From: Littorina saxatilis
Lineage: Eukaryota > Mollusca > Gastropoda > Littorinimorpha > Littorinidae
Reading direction: 5' to 3'
Assembly: GCF_037325665.1 (NCBI RefSeq)
Contig: NC_090259.1
Location: 37,135,323 to 37,199,322 of the forward strand
DNA: 64,000 nt
The notes under the pieces were generated by a model. The model was given only the letters and a program-made list of their open reading frames with translations, searched no databases and was not told where the DNA came from. Positions within the stretch are counted from its first letter, which is position 1. Each line of letters opens with the position of its first letter. The position numbers were made by a program, and so were the translations under genes. Positions 12,450 to 21,809 of this stretch are shown here, piece after piece.

Positions 12450-13305
12450 ACATTTAGTCAAGTTTTGACTAAATGTTTTAACATCGAGGGGGAATCGAAA
12501 CGAGGGTCGTGGTGTATGTGTGTGCGTGTGTGCGTGCGTGTGTGCGTGCGTGTAGAGCGATTCAGACCAAACTACTGGACCGATCTTTATGAAATTTGAC
12601 ATGAGAGTTCCTGGGTATGATATCCCCGAACGTTTTTTTCATTTTTTTGATAAATGTCTTTGATGACGTCATATCCGGCTTTTCGTGAAAGTTGAGGCGG
12701 CACTGTCACGCTCTCATTTTTCAACCAAATTGGTTGAAATTTTGATCAAGTAGTCTTCGACGAAGCCCGGACTTCGGTATTGCATTTCAGCTTGGTGGCT
12801 TAAAAATTAATTCATGACTTTGGTCATTTAAAATCTGAAAATTGTAAAAAAAAAATTTTTTTTCTAAAACGATCCAAATTTACGTTTATCTTATTTTCCA
12901 TCATTTGCTGATTCCAAAAACATATAAATATGTTATATTCGGATTAAAAACAAGCTCTGAAAATTAAAAATATAAATATTATTATTAAAATTAAATTGTC
13001 GAAATCAATTTAAAAACACTTTCATCTTATTCCTTGTCGGTTCCTGATTCCAAAAACATATAGATATGATATGTTTGGATTAAAAACACGCTCAGAAAGT
13101 TAAAACGAAGAGAGGTACAGAAAAGCGTGCTATCCTTCCCAGCGCAACTACTACCCCGCTCTTCTTGTCAATTTCACTGCCTATGCCGTGAGCGGTGGAC
13201 TACGAGTATACGGTCTTGCTGGGGCGTTGCATTGCGTTCAGTTTCATTCTGTGAGTTCGACAGCTACTTGACTAAATGTTGTATTTTCGCCTTACGCGAC
13301 TTGTT
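12450..13305 (+). mobile_element. Hairpin GT element, copy D (complete)
   Basis: Third head-to-tail copy, nine bases after copy C; the GT tract is reduced to GTGTGCGTGCG-type repeats. Ends CGCGACTTGTT at 13305. Confidence 0.85.
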
Positions 13306-13821
13306 TGTAATTTGTATTTTGTTTTTCTGCAATAAATATTTGAAATGGATCTGAGACTAACTTACTACTTTTATCACTCTTTTTCACCACATTCCCACGT
13401 ACAGATATTGCAATATCAACTCTTCCTTTCTACCTGTTTCAAACAAGCTCTATTTTTTAATTAAAAAGTTTTTTTTTTCTTGTGGCTGTTTGATCAATTC
13501 ATAGCAAGCATTGACTGAAATAAACAATTTATATATCCAGCACAACATGCAATTCATTAACTTTTGACCCTAACCTTTAACACTTCCCAAAATAAATCTT
13601 TGGTGGACATTGCATCGACGCTGTTCATTTTGAATGAACATTTTTCTTGTTAGATCAGTGGTCTATGCCGGCGCATAGTTGTGTATAGTTGACTGGATCA
13701 ATCGCCAACTCGCTGCGCTCGCGGTAAGTGCTGACAACCGGAAGAAAGCTGCATTCCGAAAAAAGTCACTTCCGTTTCGCCATTTTTCGATGATGCCAGA
13801 GAAGTGAACCATGATTTCAAG
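13306..13821. other. Upstream region of the THAP gene
   Basis: AT-rich until about 13690, then more balanced with CGCTGCGCTCGCGG near 13711-13724 and an ETS-like CACTTCCG at 13767. A promoter here is plausible but unproven. Confidence 0.3.
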
Positions 13822-14037
13822 ATGCCCGGTGCAAATTGTTGTATGCCTGGATGCAGCGTGAGCTCACTAAGATCTTCAACGCTTATAACTTTCCATGGTA
13901 TACCAAACGCAACGGAAAAGCGGATGCCGAATGGAGAGCTGCTCTTATCCACAAAATCAACCGTGCTGACAAGCTTTTCAACCCGAAGAATGCGAGGATA
14001 TGTTCCCGACATTTCAAAGAAACATGCTTCAAATACG
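13822..14037 (+). pseudogene. THAP-domain gene, exon 1 (frame broken once)
   Basis: ATG at 13822 opens MPGANCCMPGCSVS, the start of a THAP zinc finger (C2CH). The frame continues through TFHGIPNAT. The rest of the domain, ADAEWRAALIHKINRAD then ARICSRHFKETCFKY, is in the next frame, so one base appears to be missing near 13905-13925. All THAP landmarks are present: the CxxxC pair, the core Trp (AEW), the CxxH pair (CSRH) and HFxxxCF. Donor TACG|GTACGT at 14038. The start is chosen because THAP proteins begin MPxxC. An ETS-like CACTTCCG sits at 13767-13774. THAP fingers bind DNA in P-type transposases and their domesticated relatives. The gene lies inside the proposed 14.5-kb element. The break may be real decay or an assembly indel. 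Confidence 0.78.
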
Positions 14038-14140
14038 GTACGTAAAAAACTAGTAATATAGCGAAAATAAGCTTTCATCTGATTGTCTGTGCTGTGTTGT
14101 TTTGCTTGTAATGCTTCAAGTGACGAAGTTCTAGTAGTAT

Positions 14141-14175
14141 CAATCAATCAATCAATCAGTATGAGGCTTAGTACT
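14141..14175 (-). mobile_element. 3'-tail scrap of SINE family C
   Basis: (ATCA)n followed by GTATGAGGCTTA, the tail of the family seen at 21810-22275. It lies in intron 1 of the THAP gene. Confidence 0.45.
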
Positions 14176-14551
14176 AGTAGTAACTAGTACTTTTACAGCT
14201 CGCAGACAAAAAATAACACAATCGTATTCTGAATCATACATTGACAAAGGCGTAATTCTGAGCTATAATTATTAGGTAATGGGGAAAAAACCACTCTTTG
14301 TTCTTGTGATAATGTGTTTTTGAATATATTCTAGTAAACTTCTGGGTTAGAACTTAGATTTCTTTTGTTGTTTTACTCGGTCACTGAGTCAGTCTTGTTC
14401 ATTCTTGACAGATTTGCAGTAGTGTGTTTTACTAATTCTTGTTTCTATTTCAATAGATCTAAATGTATAGGTCTGTTTAGTTAATTTAACTTATAATTTC
14501 GACTCAGCATTTTGAACATTTTCTTTGCATGTTTTTTTGCTGGGCCTACAG

Positions 14552-14643
14552 GCAAGCGAGCACTCATTCCAGGAAGTTTGCCAACCAACCATGTGCTACA
14601 GAAGTCAGTAGAAACACCAAAGACTCCAGCCAGGAAACCCCCA
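14552..14643 (+). CDS. THAP-domain gene, exon 2
   Basis: Acceptor TGGGCCTACAG and donor CCCCCA|GTGAGT bound a 92-nt exon. With the G left over from exon 1 it reads GKRALIPGSLPTNHV and then LQKSVETPKTPARKPP. RALIPGSLPT is the C-terminal AVPT-box of the THAP fold (consensus L-pG-vPT), directly continuing HFKETCFKYG of exon 1. Phase 1 in, phase 0 out. This confirms the THAP assignment and the intron phase. Confidence 0.8.
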
Positions 14644-15117
14644 GTGAGTAAAAATTGCTGTTATTTGCCCAGTATAGTATGCTATTAGTGATACTGATAG
14701 TGATAATATGCTACTTGTAACTCTTTTGTGAGTACCGGTACATGTATATGTATACTGGGTGTTTTCTCAGTTTTTGTCCGCTGTCAGATTTATATTGTGG
14801 TATAACCTGTTTTTCTAGTTTCATGGTTTAGCCACGACTCACTTTGAATGAGGGTCATCTGCCAGGCATTTAGCTGATTATCTGATTTATGAGTGATATT
14901 TTTTAATTTGCTATTTATAAATTACAGTTACAGTAAACTAACACTGTCGCACAAAGTATGTGACTTTAAAAAAAGATTTGTTTGAAATCATGTGAGCTCT
15001 GTCCACTAGATGATGGAGAAGGGAATTTTTCCAGTTGAGTCTGCAACATGGATTTTTTCTCTCTGGGATAACAAATACAGTATGGTAGGAAAAATTTAGG
15101 GTTGGTGTGGCGATAAC

Positions 15118-15482
15118 TTCTTCTTCTGCGTTCGTGGGCTGAAACTCCCATGTACACTCGTGTTTTTACGTGTATGACCGTTTTTACCCCGCCATTTAGG
15201 CAGCCACACGCCGCTTTCGGAGGAAGCATGCTGGGTATTTTCGTGTTTCCATAACCCACCGAACTCTGACATGGATTACAGGATCTTTTCCGTGCGCACT
15301 TGGTCTTGTGGTTGCGTGTACACACGAAAGGGGATAAGTCCCTAGCAGGTCTGCACACAAGTTGACCTGGGAGATCGGAAAAATCTCCACTCTTAACCCA
15401 CCAGGCGGCCGCGGCCGGGATTCGAACCCTCGACCTTCCGATTACGAGGCCGACGTCTTACCACCCCGCCACAGCGCCCGTC
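15118..15482 (-). mobile_element. tRNA-derived SINE (family B), full length, 13-bp TSD
   Basis: Flanked by perfect GTGTGGCGATAAC copies (15105-15117 and 15483-15495). Minus-strand head GCTGTGGCGGGGTGGTAAG with B box GAGGGTTCGAATCCCGGCC; the tail is (GAA)n. The insertion is in intron 2 of the THAP gene. Confidence 0.9.
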
Positions 15483-15546
15483 GTGTGGCGATAACAATAA
15501 AGATATGTCATAGTGACTTGACTAATTGATTTGAATTCTGTTGCAG

Positions 15547-15723
15547 GTCAGTCGCCCCCCACCTCCTGCTCCTGACCTGGTTGCCTACTACAACTTCGAG
15601 GAAATACGACAGGACACCCTTCAGCTTGCTGCACCATGGTGTCTCTTGGAGAACAGCAAGGAACAGATACAGGTGGGAATAACCGAAGCCAGCCAAGTGA
15701 AACTGTTGTCCTCTACGTTATGA
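15547..15723 (+). CDS. THAP-domain gene, exon 3 (possibly last in frame)
   Basis: Acceptor CTGTTGCAG precedes 15547. In phase 0 it reads VSRPPPPAPDLVAYYNFEEI, continues RQDTLQLAAPWCLLENSKEQIQ, and stays open to a TGA at 15721. A possible donor CAG|GTGGGA lies at 15673. Just downstream another frame reads VMITYSSRHQLVVDVRGFC and ends at a donor-like TAC|GTAAGT near 15782, so either a second break or alternative splicing is likely. Function beyond the THAP finger is not recognisable. A later candidate exon with acceptor TTTATTTCAG starts at 16317. Confidence 0.5.
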   Translation, partial: VSRPPPPAPDLVAYYNFEEIRQDTLQLAAPWCLLENSKEQIQVGITEASQVKLLSSTL

Positions 15724-16316
15724 TTACGTACTCCAGCAGACATCAACTTGTGGTCGACGTGCGTGGGTTTTGCTCAAAATACGTAAGTATTCGTCAGTGT
15801 TTGGCTTCTCGAATTAAGTTTCAACTTAATCTCTGTCTCGAACCACAGGCGGAAGGTATCGTTCACTGGACCACTACTTACATAGAAAGACTATACTGAA
15901 CGAATCGTCGGTAAGCTTACCACACTGTCATACTGTCATACTCATAGTGATATCACTGATACATTTGTACAGGTAAACATGGCTGTTTGCTGAAAAAATC
16001 GTTGTGAAAAATTGTAATGTCTCTGAAGTTTGATTCAGTCCGTCATTCATTTTGATGGGAAGTCAACCCTTGGTGAGGCTAATACTAATATTGTTTTGAT
16101 CTGTATTCTGCCAGTGCCATTGCCAACTGCCATGGTTGTTCTTGTGGAGTTCTAGAACAAGCTCTGGTTTGAATGACCAGCTGAAATTAATGCTAATAGT
16201 AAATAAGTACATTATTTTTGCATTAGCGGGGTATACAAAATATTTTATTAAAAAAATACCGCATGGTTTTGCTTGATCAAATCATTTATCAGCTAACAAT
16301 ATGCTTTTATTTCAGT
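15724..16316. other. Possible decayed exon and intron of the THAP gene
   Basis: 15700-15781 is open in a second frame (VMITYSSRHQLVVDVRGFC) up to a GTAAGT. Beyond 15900 no coding sign is seen. Confidence 0.3.
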
Positions 16317-16463
16317 TGGACCTGACTTGAGCATGGTTCCGTTGTCTCCGCAACAACAGCTTGATTGAGATACAGGCATGTCCAGTATTCAGCAAGTGCA
16401 GGCTGAGTGTGAAGATCTGATGGCTGATCTAGACACAACATAAGCTGCTTGACACTATTCCAA
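16317..16463 (+). pseudogene. Possible decayed exon (THAP gene)
   Basis: Acceptor TTTATTTCAG and donor CCAAG|GTAAGC bound 147 nt. One frame reads MSSIQQVQAECEDLMADLDTT and stops; another stop precedes it. Good splice sites but weak coding. Confidence 0.25.
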
Positions 16464-16544
16464 GGTAAGCGAGAAGCTTTGAAAATAGTTACATACTTTA
16501 ATTCAGTAATGCGTAATTATGTATGCAATACTCCTGCTGGTGAG

Positions 16545-17460
16545 TTCACTACAAACATGTACTACATTAGAACTAGAAGAATAGGTTCCACAAGAACATT
16601 TCTGACTGTTGATGCCACTAAAACTCTCGTTACATCCTGCATTCTGTGTAGATTAGATTACAGCAAATCCCTTCTCATAGGCTGCCCTGACTCCACTCTC
16701 CAACCCTTGCAAAAAGTACAACACTCTGCAGCACTCCTCTCATGAAAGAACTTCACTGGCTTCCTGTGTCTCAACGTATTAGGTATAAAGCTGCCTGCTT
16801 CTGCTACAAGATCATCTCTGAATCGGCACCTGCCTATCTTTCGGAACTGGTCTCCCTCTACACTCCCTCTCGCACCCTTCGTTCTTCTGCTGATGCTCGA
16901 CTTCTCCGTCAAGGTTGCTTTAAGCGCAAGGCTCATGGCTTCCGCACGTTTTCATATCATGGCCCTCAGTTATGGAATTCACTCCCCTTTCTATTACGTC
17001 ACTCTCCATACATTTCATCTTTTAAGTCCAATTTGAAAACTCACTTGTTCCAACAACATTACGGATAGTTCCTTAGGCCAAACAAAAAAATAGTCTGTTT
17101 ACGGTAACATCGGCCCAAAAAATAGGGTCGGTGGTCGGGATTTTTTTTTCTCCAAAAAACATTATCAAATTATTTTGCCAAAAAACAAACTTTGTTTTAA
17201 AATTTTGATTTTTTTTCTTTTTTTCCCAAATGCCAAAAAAAAGTCTAGGGTCGCGCAAAAAAATAGGGTCGGTCGGGATACCGTAAACAGACTTCTTTTT
17301 TTGGGGCCTTAGCATAGAGTCTGGGGATGTGAGATGTGCATGATGTGTTGTTTGAATCTGACAGTGATTGTATGAATTTTTTATACACGTATTGTTGTCA
17401 CGCGCTTTGAACTTCTGATAAGGCGCTTTATAAATGCCCGTTATTATTATTATTATTATA
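16545..17460 (+). mobile_element. 5'-truncated L2/CR1-like LINE with nested MITE
   Basis: Reads ATKTLVTSCILCRLDYSKSL, then ELHWLPVSQRIRYKAACFCY and a FRTFSYHGPQLWNSLPF...LKTHLFQQHY tail, the classic C-terminus of L2-type reverse transcriptases. There is one frame change near 16740. The 3' UTR has GCGCTTTGAAC...AAGGCGCTTTATAAATG and an (ATT)n tail at 17443-17459. A 233-bp MITE interrupts the UTR. Confidence 0.88.
17076..17308. mobile_element. 233-bp PIF/Harbinger-type MITE
   Basis: Ends GGCC...AGTCTGTTTACGGTA inverted at both sides; TTA duplicated at 17073-17075 and 17309-17311. GG-starting repeats with a TTA duplication are typical of PIF/Harbinger. Inserted in the L2-like LINE. Confidence 0.75.
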
Positions 17461-17550
17461 ACATAAGTAGATACACACTTGTAAACTTATGTTAGTTTTC
17501 ACACGTGAGCATGAAGTGCCTTTATGAGGAATGTATAGTGGCTTGCAATA

Positions 17551-18625
17551 CAGTAAAACCTGTCTCTAACGGACACCCTTGGGGAATGGTAATAGTGTCC
17601 CTATTAGACAGGTGTCCCTTCTTCACAGGTGGAGGGGCCGGGGCAATATTTTACAAAGAGCACGTAAAATGAACAAGACACTTTTTGTCAGTCCTGTAGT
17701 ATGTATTTATTGGATTGAACATGAGACTCACTGAAAATGTGAGTAAACAAATGATACATGTAGCAAACAACAACAACATCCCCCCCCCCCCCCCCCCCCC
17801 CCCCCACCTACCCCGTTCCCTACACACTGTGCATTCAAACTTACGCAAGTCGGACGTCACAAAGCTAAAAATAGCTGACTCTTCATCAGTCATTCAACGG
17901 GAAATTCCGCAGTGTGTCTCGACCAAATTGGGTCAGCTCTTGTTTCATTCAGTTTTTCTAGTCTCAGCATAAATGCATGGAACAAAAATTTAGTTGTGTT
18001 AACTATTGTTTCCTTCGAACGATTGCTTACAAAGAGAGAGAGATCATCACGTCTTCTTTTTCCGATTTGATCCTCGCGATCTGTGTTTTACCACATCCCA
18101 TCTCCTTCGCCACATCTCGGCATGATTGGCCGCTATCTAGTTTTTTCAAGGCAGCGACACGCTGCTCTAAAGTCAACGCTTTTCTTTTTCCTGCTGGAGA
18201 TTCCATTTTCAAACACAGTAGTCTACTGTTGCTTTTGGTTGTGACTGTATCCACAATGCGGAAAAGCGAAAGTGAGCGAAGCGAAAGTGAGTGAGCGAAA
18301 GTGGGTCTCCATCTAAACAAGCCACTGATTGGTCAGAAAAGGGACAGGACAACCAATCAACAACCATTTGTGCTACGGCTACGGCTGCCGAGCACTGTCT
18401 GCATAACAGTCGAGTTTTCGAAGTTGCGTTTTTATGTACGTTGTGTCCGTTTGTGACAGTGTTTACACTTCCTACGGTCCGAAAAATCGTGTCCGCGTCC
18501 GTAAGTGGCAGGTGTCCGCCCGTTAAAGGTTAGTTATTGTTGAAATCGTGTTCGTGCCATGATAAACTGTCCGTATGTAGCAGGTGGCCGTTACAATAAG
18601 GGTCCGCTAGACTCAGGTTTTACTG
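17551..18625 (-). mobile_element. Tigger/pogo-type element, deleted, keeps transposase N-terminus
   Basis: Ends CAGTAAAACCTG and CAGGTTTTACTG with TA on both sides. On the minus strand, 18206 down to 18045 reads MESPAGKRKALTLEQRVAAL and KKLDSGQSCRDVAKEMGCGK then TQIARIKSEKEDV: the psq/CENP-B-type helix-turn-helix that starts Tigger transposases. The DDE catalytic part is absent, so the copy cannot move itself. A ~27-bp poly-C tract lies at 17780-17806. Confidence 0.88.
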
Positions 18626-19400
18626 TATTGAATTTGAGGGATGTTTGCAGTTATATAATATATTAGTACAGCTCAGTTTTCTTCAGGGTTCCGTGAGAAC
18701 AGTGAAATTCTCCTTTGAGGACTGAAAAATATCTTGGATAATTGGTCTTAATTGGGGGGGGGGGGGGGGGAGATTTAAAACATAAGTACATTCACATGTG
18801 TTTTTCATTTTCACTGTGTAAAGGTGGGGAGGTCCTTCTCTACTTGTTTCTTTGTTTTCCCATTGACATATATTTTTGTTCTTGTCTATATTTTTTAGAT
18901 AGGTGCTGTCCTCATCCCCAGCCGACTGTTTCCGCTGAAGCCGTGAAGGATGCTTCTTCATGTAGGCGTGGACATCTTTTTCGTCGCCGTGCAAGGCTTC
19001 CAGTTCCAGTACCATATAAGTTTGTGAATACTCTGGGGACCTGTCATCAACTTTGGAAGGACGCTTTATTTTAACACTTTGTACCCCATCTATGTTGACC
19101 AAGATTTTTTAAGCCGAGACCAGCTGTGCTGCAGCAGGTCACTCAGAATTGTAGAAACTGTATCAACAGGCTAGAATCCTGGCGTTAGATCAACGTTACA
19201 GGAAGCGACTGAAGCTAACAGTCTAAGCAGGATGCGGATATGTGCCGAATGATAACAGATGCAATGTACATAGTGACTGTGTGTACCTGGGAGACAAGGA
19301 GTTAAGACCACATCTGAACTGAGGATTTAGTCTCTCCATAATCAAACGCTGAAGAAGATTTCAGAATGAACTTTGTTAGATAAATTATGGTTGTTATGAT
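18626..19400. other. Poly-G tract and ambiguous open frames
   Basis: Poly-G at 18753-18771. Both strands are open around 18880-19075 (see the possible terminal exon at 18902). Otherwise no clear feature. Confidence 0.3.
18902..18949 (+). CDS. Possible terminal exon of the THAP-element gene
   Basis: After a pyrimidine-rich acceptor ending TTTTTTAG near 18898-18900 the plus strand reads IGAVLIPSRLFPLKP and stops. An AATAAA at 20785-20790 could end the transcript inside the same giant element. The opposite strand is also open here for about 70 codons with charged composition, so the strand is uncertain. Treat as a weak lead. Confidence 0.2.
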
Positions 19401-19409
19401 CGTCACATT

Positions 19410-19579
19410 TTAGGTCCCCCCCTTTTCAAACTTCCCCGCTTTTCAGACCTTACATTTTTGGATTTTCTGTTCACAACCTGTTGTACATTTACCTACATAT
19501 TAAGCAGGTTTCCTCCTTTTTAAGACCAGCTTATTTTTTTATTCTTGGAGGCCTGAAAAGGGGGTTTGGAAGGACACTG
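19410..19579. mobile_element. Diverged Tigger-like MITE (CAGTGGAACC family)
   Basis: Right end GGGGGTTTGGAAGGACACTG then TA; interior CCTTTTTAAGACC and CGCTTTTCAGACC match the copies at 21-213 and 30472-30646. The left end is decayed. Confidence 0.5.
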
Positions 19580-19803
19580 TATTTGTTTGTTCGAAATTCA
19601 GAATTCAAATAATTCTTCATCAACGAGTTATTACTGCCTCACCATAGCAGTTAGGCCAGTCTTACTAACTCTTACTTTTATTAATGTGCCGTGATGCAAA
19701 GACGTTGAGCAGTTTTCAGATGTTTATGAATCCAGGGCTTTCAAAATTTACTGACATGTTGGACTCCATGACATCCAAACATGAAGTTCAGTTACCCCTT
19801 TTT

Positions 19804-20344
19804 GAGTCACTTGAGAAAATGTGACTCTATGTAATCGGTCAGTGTTAGTCTGTCCGGCCGGCCGTCCGTAGACACCACCTTAACGTTGGACTTTTCTCGG
19901 AAACTATCAAAGCGATCGGGCTCATATTTTGTTTAGTCGTGACCTCCAATGACCTCTACACTTTAACGATGGTTTCGTTGACCTTTGACCTTTTTCAATG
20001 TCACAGGTCAGCGTCAAAGGAAAAATTAGACATTTTATATCTTTGACAAAGTTCATCGGATGTGATTGAAACTTTGTAGGATTATTCTTTACATCAAAGT
20101 ATTTACATCTGTAGCCTTTTACGAACGTTATCAGAAAAACAAGGGAGATAACTAGCCTTTTCTGTTCGGCAACACACAACTTAACGTTGGGCTTTTCTCG
20201 GAAACTATAAAAGTGACCGGGCTCAAATTTTATGTGAACGTGACTCATTGTGTTGTGAATAGCAATTTCTTCCTGTCCATCTGATGCCTCATATAATATT
20301 CAGAACTGCGAAAGTGACTCGATCGAGCGTTTGCTCTTCTTGTT
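19804..20344 (+). mobile_element. Second hairpin-ended element family
   Basis: The left end has a stem GAGTCAC...GTGACTC (19804-19827). The right end repeats GTGACTC, followed by a GAGC-GTTT-GCTC hairpin and TTCTTGTT. This is the layout of the GT element (left hairpin, internal inverse near the right end, outer hairpin, CTTGTT) with unrelated sequence. Internally GTTGGACTTTTCTCGGAAAC recurs diverged as GTTGGGCTTTTCTCGGAAAC. Non-coding. Confidence 0.6.
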
Positions 20345-20999
20345 AACTTTGAAGGTCACATTGTGGACGAATTTTTAGCAAAAAGTTGGAACATGGTATG
20401 ACTGTTCTTACTCACAAGGGAAGTGATTTTGTTATTTACTGATTTTCATTTTGTGTGGCCTTCTTTCACCCATTTAATCATTCATAAATGTTCATACCCA
20501 AGGGAAGTAATTCACATATATCTATGGCCAATGTTTTCACAGGGCATCTGCCCCCCCCCCCCCCCCTCCCAACACACACTCACATGGGCTAAAACTGACA
20601 TGGCTTTTATGGGTATGACGCTCTTACTCACAAGGGAAGTAATTTACTGATGGTGTGTTTTTATTTCATTTAAATAATTTATTTTAGCTTATCCAATTAT
20701 AGTGTGGATGAACACTGTCTCCACTCAAAATAGTCCTTTGCTATTGTACATTGTGAATCAGCATTTTTGTTTTTGTCCTGTTTGAATAAAGTGCAATCAT
20801 TTTACAACCAAAGTGTTAATGTTAAAGATGTTTACATAATGTGTGAAGGATGATGCATTTGAAAACTAATATTGTTAAATGTAAATTGACCTGTGACAAG
20901 TCAGCATAGTGCAATATCCAAGCATGAAACCCGCACACAATTCCCAAACAACATGCTTTCTTTTCCACAAAATTCCATCCAGTGGAAAACAATTATGTG
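20345..20999. other. Unremarkable; AATAAA at 20785
   Basis: CTCACAAGGGAAGT recurs three times (20411, 20499 diverged, 20628). Poly-C at 20550-20566. AATAAA at 20785-20790 may serve the gene inside the giant element. Confidence 0.3.
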
Positions 21000-21674
21000 A
21001 ACGTCATAACATGGTGTTTTTTTACATTAATAATCAAGCCTTACACCAACTAAAATGGTGTTAATAGGCATTTGAGCAAGCTTTAACACCAACATAACAT
21101 GGAGTTAATAGGCATTTGAGCAAGCTTTAACACCAACATAACATGGGGTTTTGCATGTTATACCAGCAATAACATGATGTTAATCACATTACAAGCAAGC
21201 TGTAACACCACCAAAACAAACAGTTTTGCAAGTTAAGTCTACGATAACATGATGTTAATCACATTACAAGCAAGCTGTAACACCACCAAAACAAGCAGTT
21301 TTGCAAGTTAAGTCTACGATAACATGATGTTAGTCACATTACAAGCAAGCTGTAACACCACCAAAACAAGCAGTTTTGCAAGTTAAGTCTACGATAACAT
21401 GATGTTACTTGGCGTTAAACCAAAGCTTTAATGCCATCAAAACTTGGAATTTTTGCATGTTACAGACATGCTGTAACATGGTTTAACATGATGTTTTGAC
21501 CGTCGCAAAACGCGCTGAAATTCCAGGCAATTTCGCTGCGATAACTTCAACAAAATCCAATCAAAATCTGGCGTTGTCGTGAACACCAAAATGTGATAAA
21601 CCCATTGAAACTTGAAGTTTTGTTGGGATTTTGAGTAGTTTTGTAAGATACAAAACGCCACTTTTCGCCCAGTG
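21000..21674. repeat. Subterminal repeats of the 14.5-kb element
   Basis: Includes three and a half 75-bp units (AACATGATGTTAATCACATT..., 21173-21413) and two 65-bp-spaced GGCATTTGAGCAAGC units. AT-hook-like and ATGTTA/AAAAC words are dense up to the terminal repeat. Confidence 0.65.
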
Positions 21675-21677
21675 TGT

Positions 21678-21685
21678 GCCTTTAA
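21678..21685 (+). mobile_element. Displaced right tip of the TTAA-type MITE
   Basis: GCCT followed by TTAA completes the end of the element at 6577-7201 once the 14.5-kb insertion and one TGT copy are removed. Confidence 0.55.
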
Positions 21686-21809
21686 GTTCCGATTGAAGGA
21701 TAGGAACAGCAGAGTGAGAGAAATGTCACTGACCAGTGTCAATCCAAGTGTCTACATGAGTCTTCCGAAGTAGCCCCCTTTCTCATTTGAGCGGGACGAG
21801 CCTTGATTC

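Larger units (their letters stand above)
7202..21674 (+). mobile_element. Giant (14.5 kb) DNA transposon, CACTG-type ends, carries THAP gene
   Basis: The left end reads CACTGGGCGAAAAGT at 7202 and the right end is its exact complement ending at 21674. The match extends with two mismatches through CGTTTTG (about 24 bp). Both ends are flanked by TGT (7199-7201 and 21675-21677). The outer flanks are the two halves of one TTAA-type MITE, broken at ACTGT|GCCT, which is hard to explain unless a single insertion spans the interval. Subterminal regions (7202-7520 and about 21000-21674) carry repeated AAAAC-, GCGTTTTG- and ATGTTA-type motifs, as in transposons with many transposase-binding sites. CACTG ends with a 3-bp duplication fit the CACTA/Chapaev (CMC) group. 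The interior holds a THAP-domain gene and many later insertions. The superfamily is inferred from the ends, not from a transposase catalytic core, which I did not find. Confidence 0.65.

Noticed and set aside
18683-19102. 139-codon minus-strand ORF
   Set aside because: Charged middle part looks protein-like, but no donor or acceptor frames it and the poly-C end of the ORF is simple sequence. Kept only as an ambiguity at 18902.
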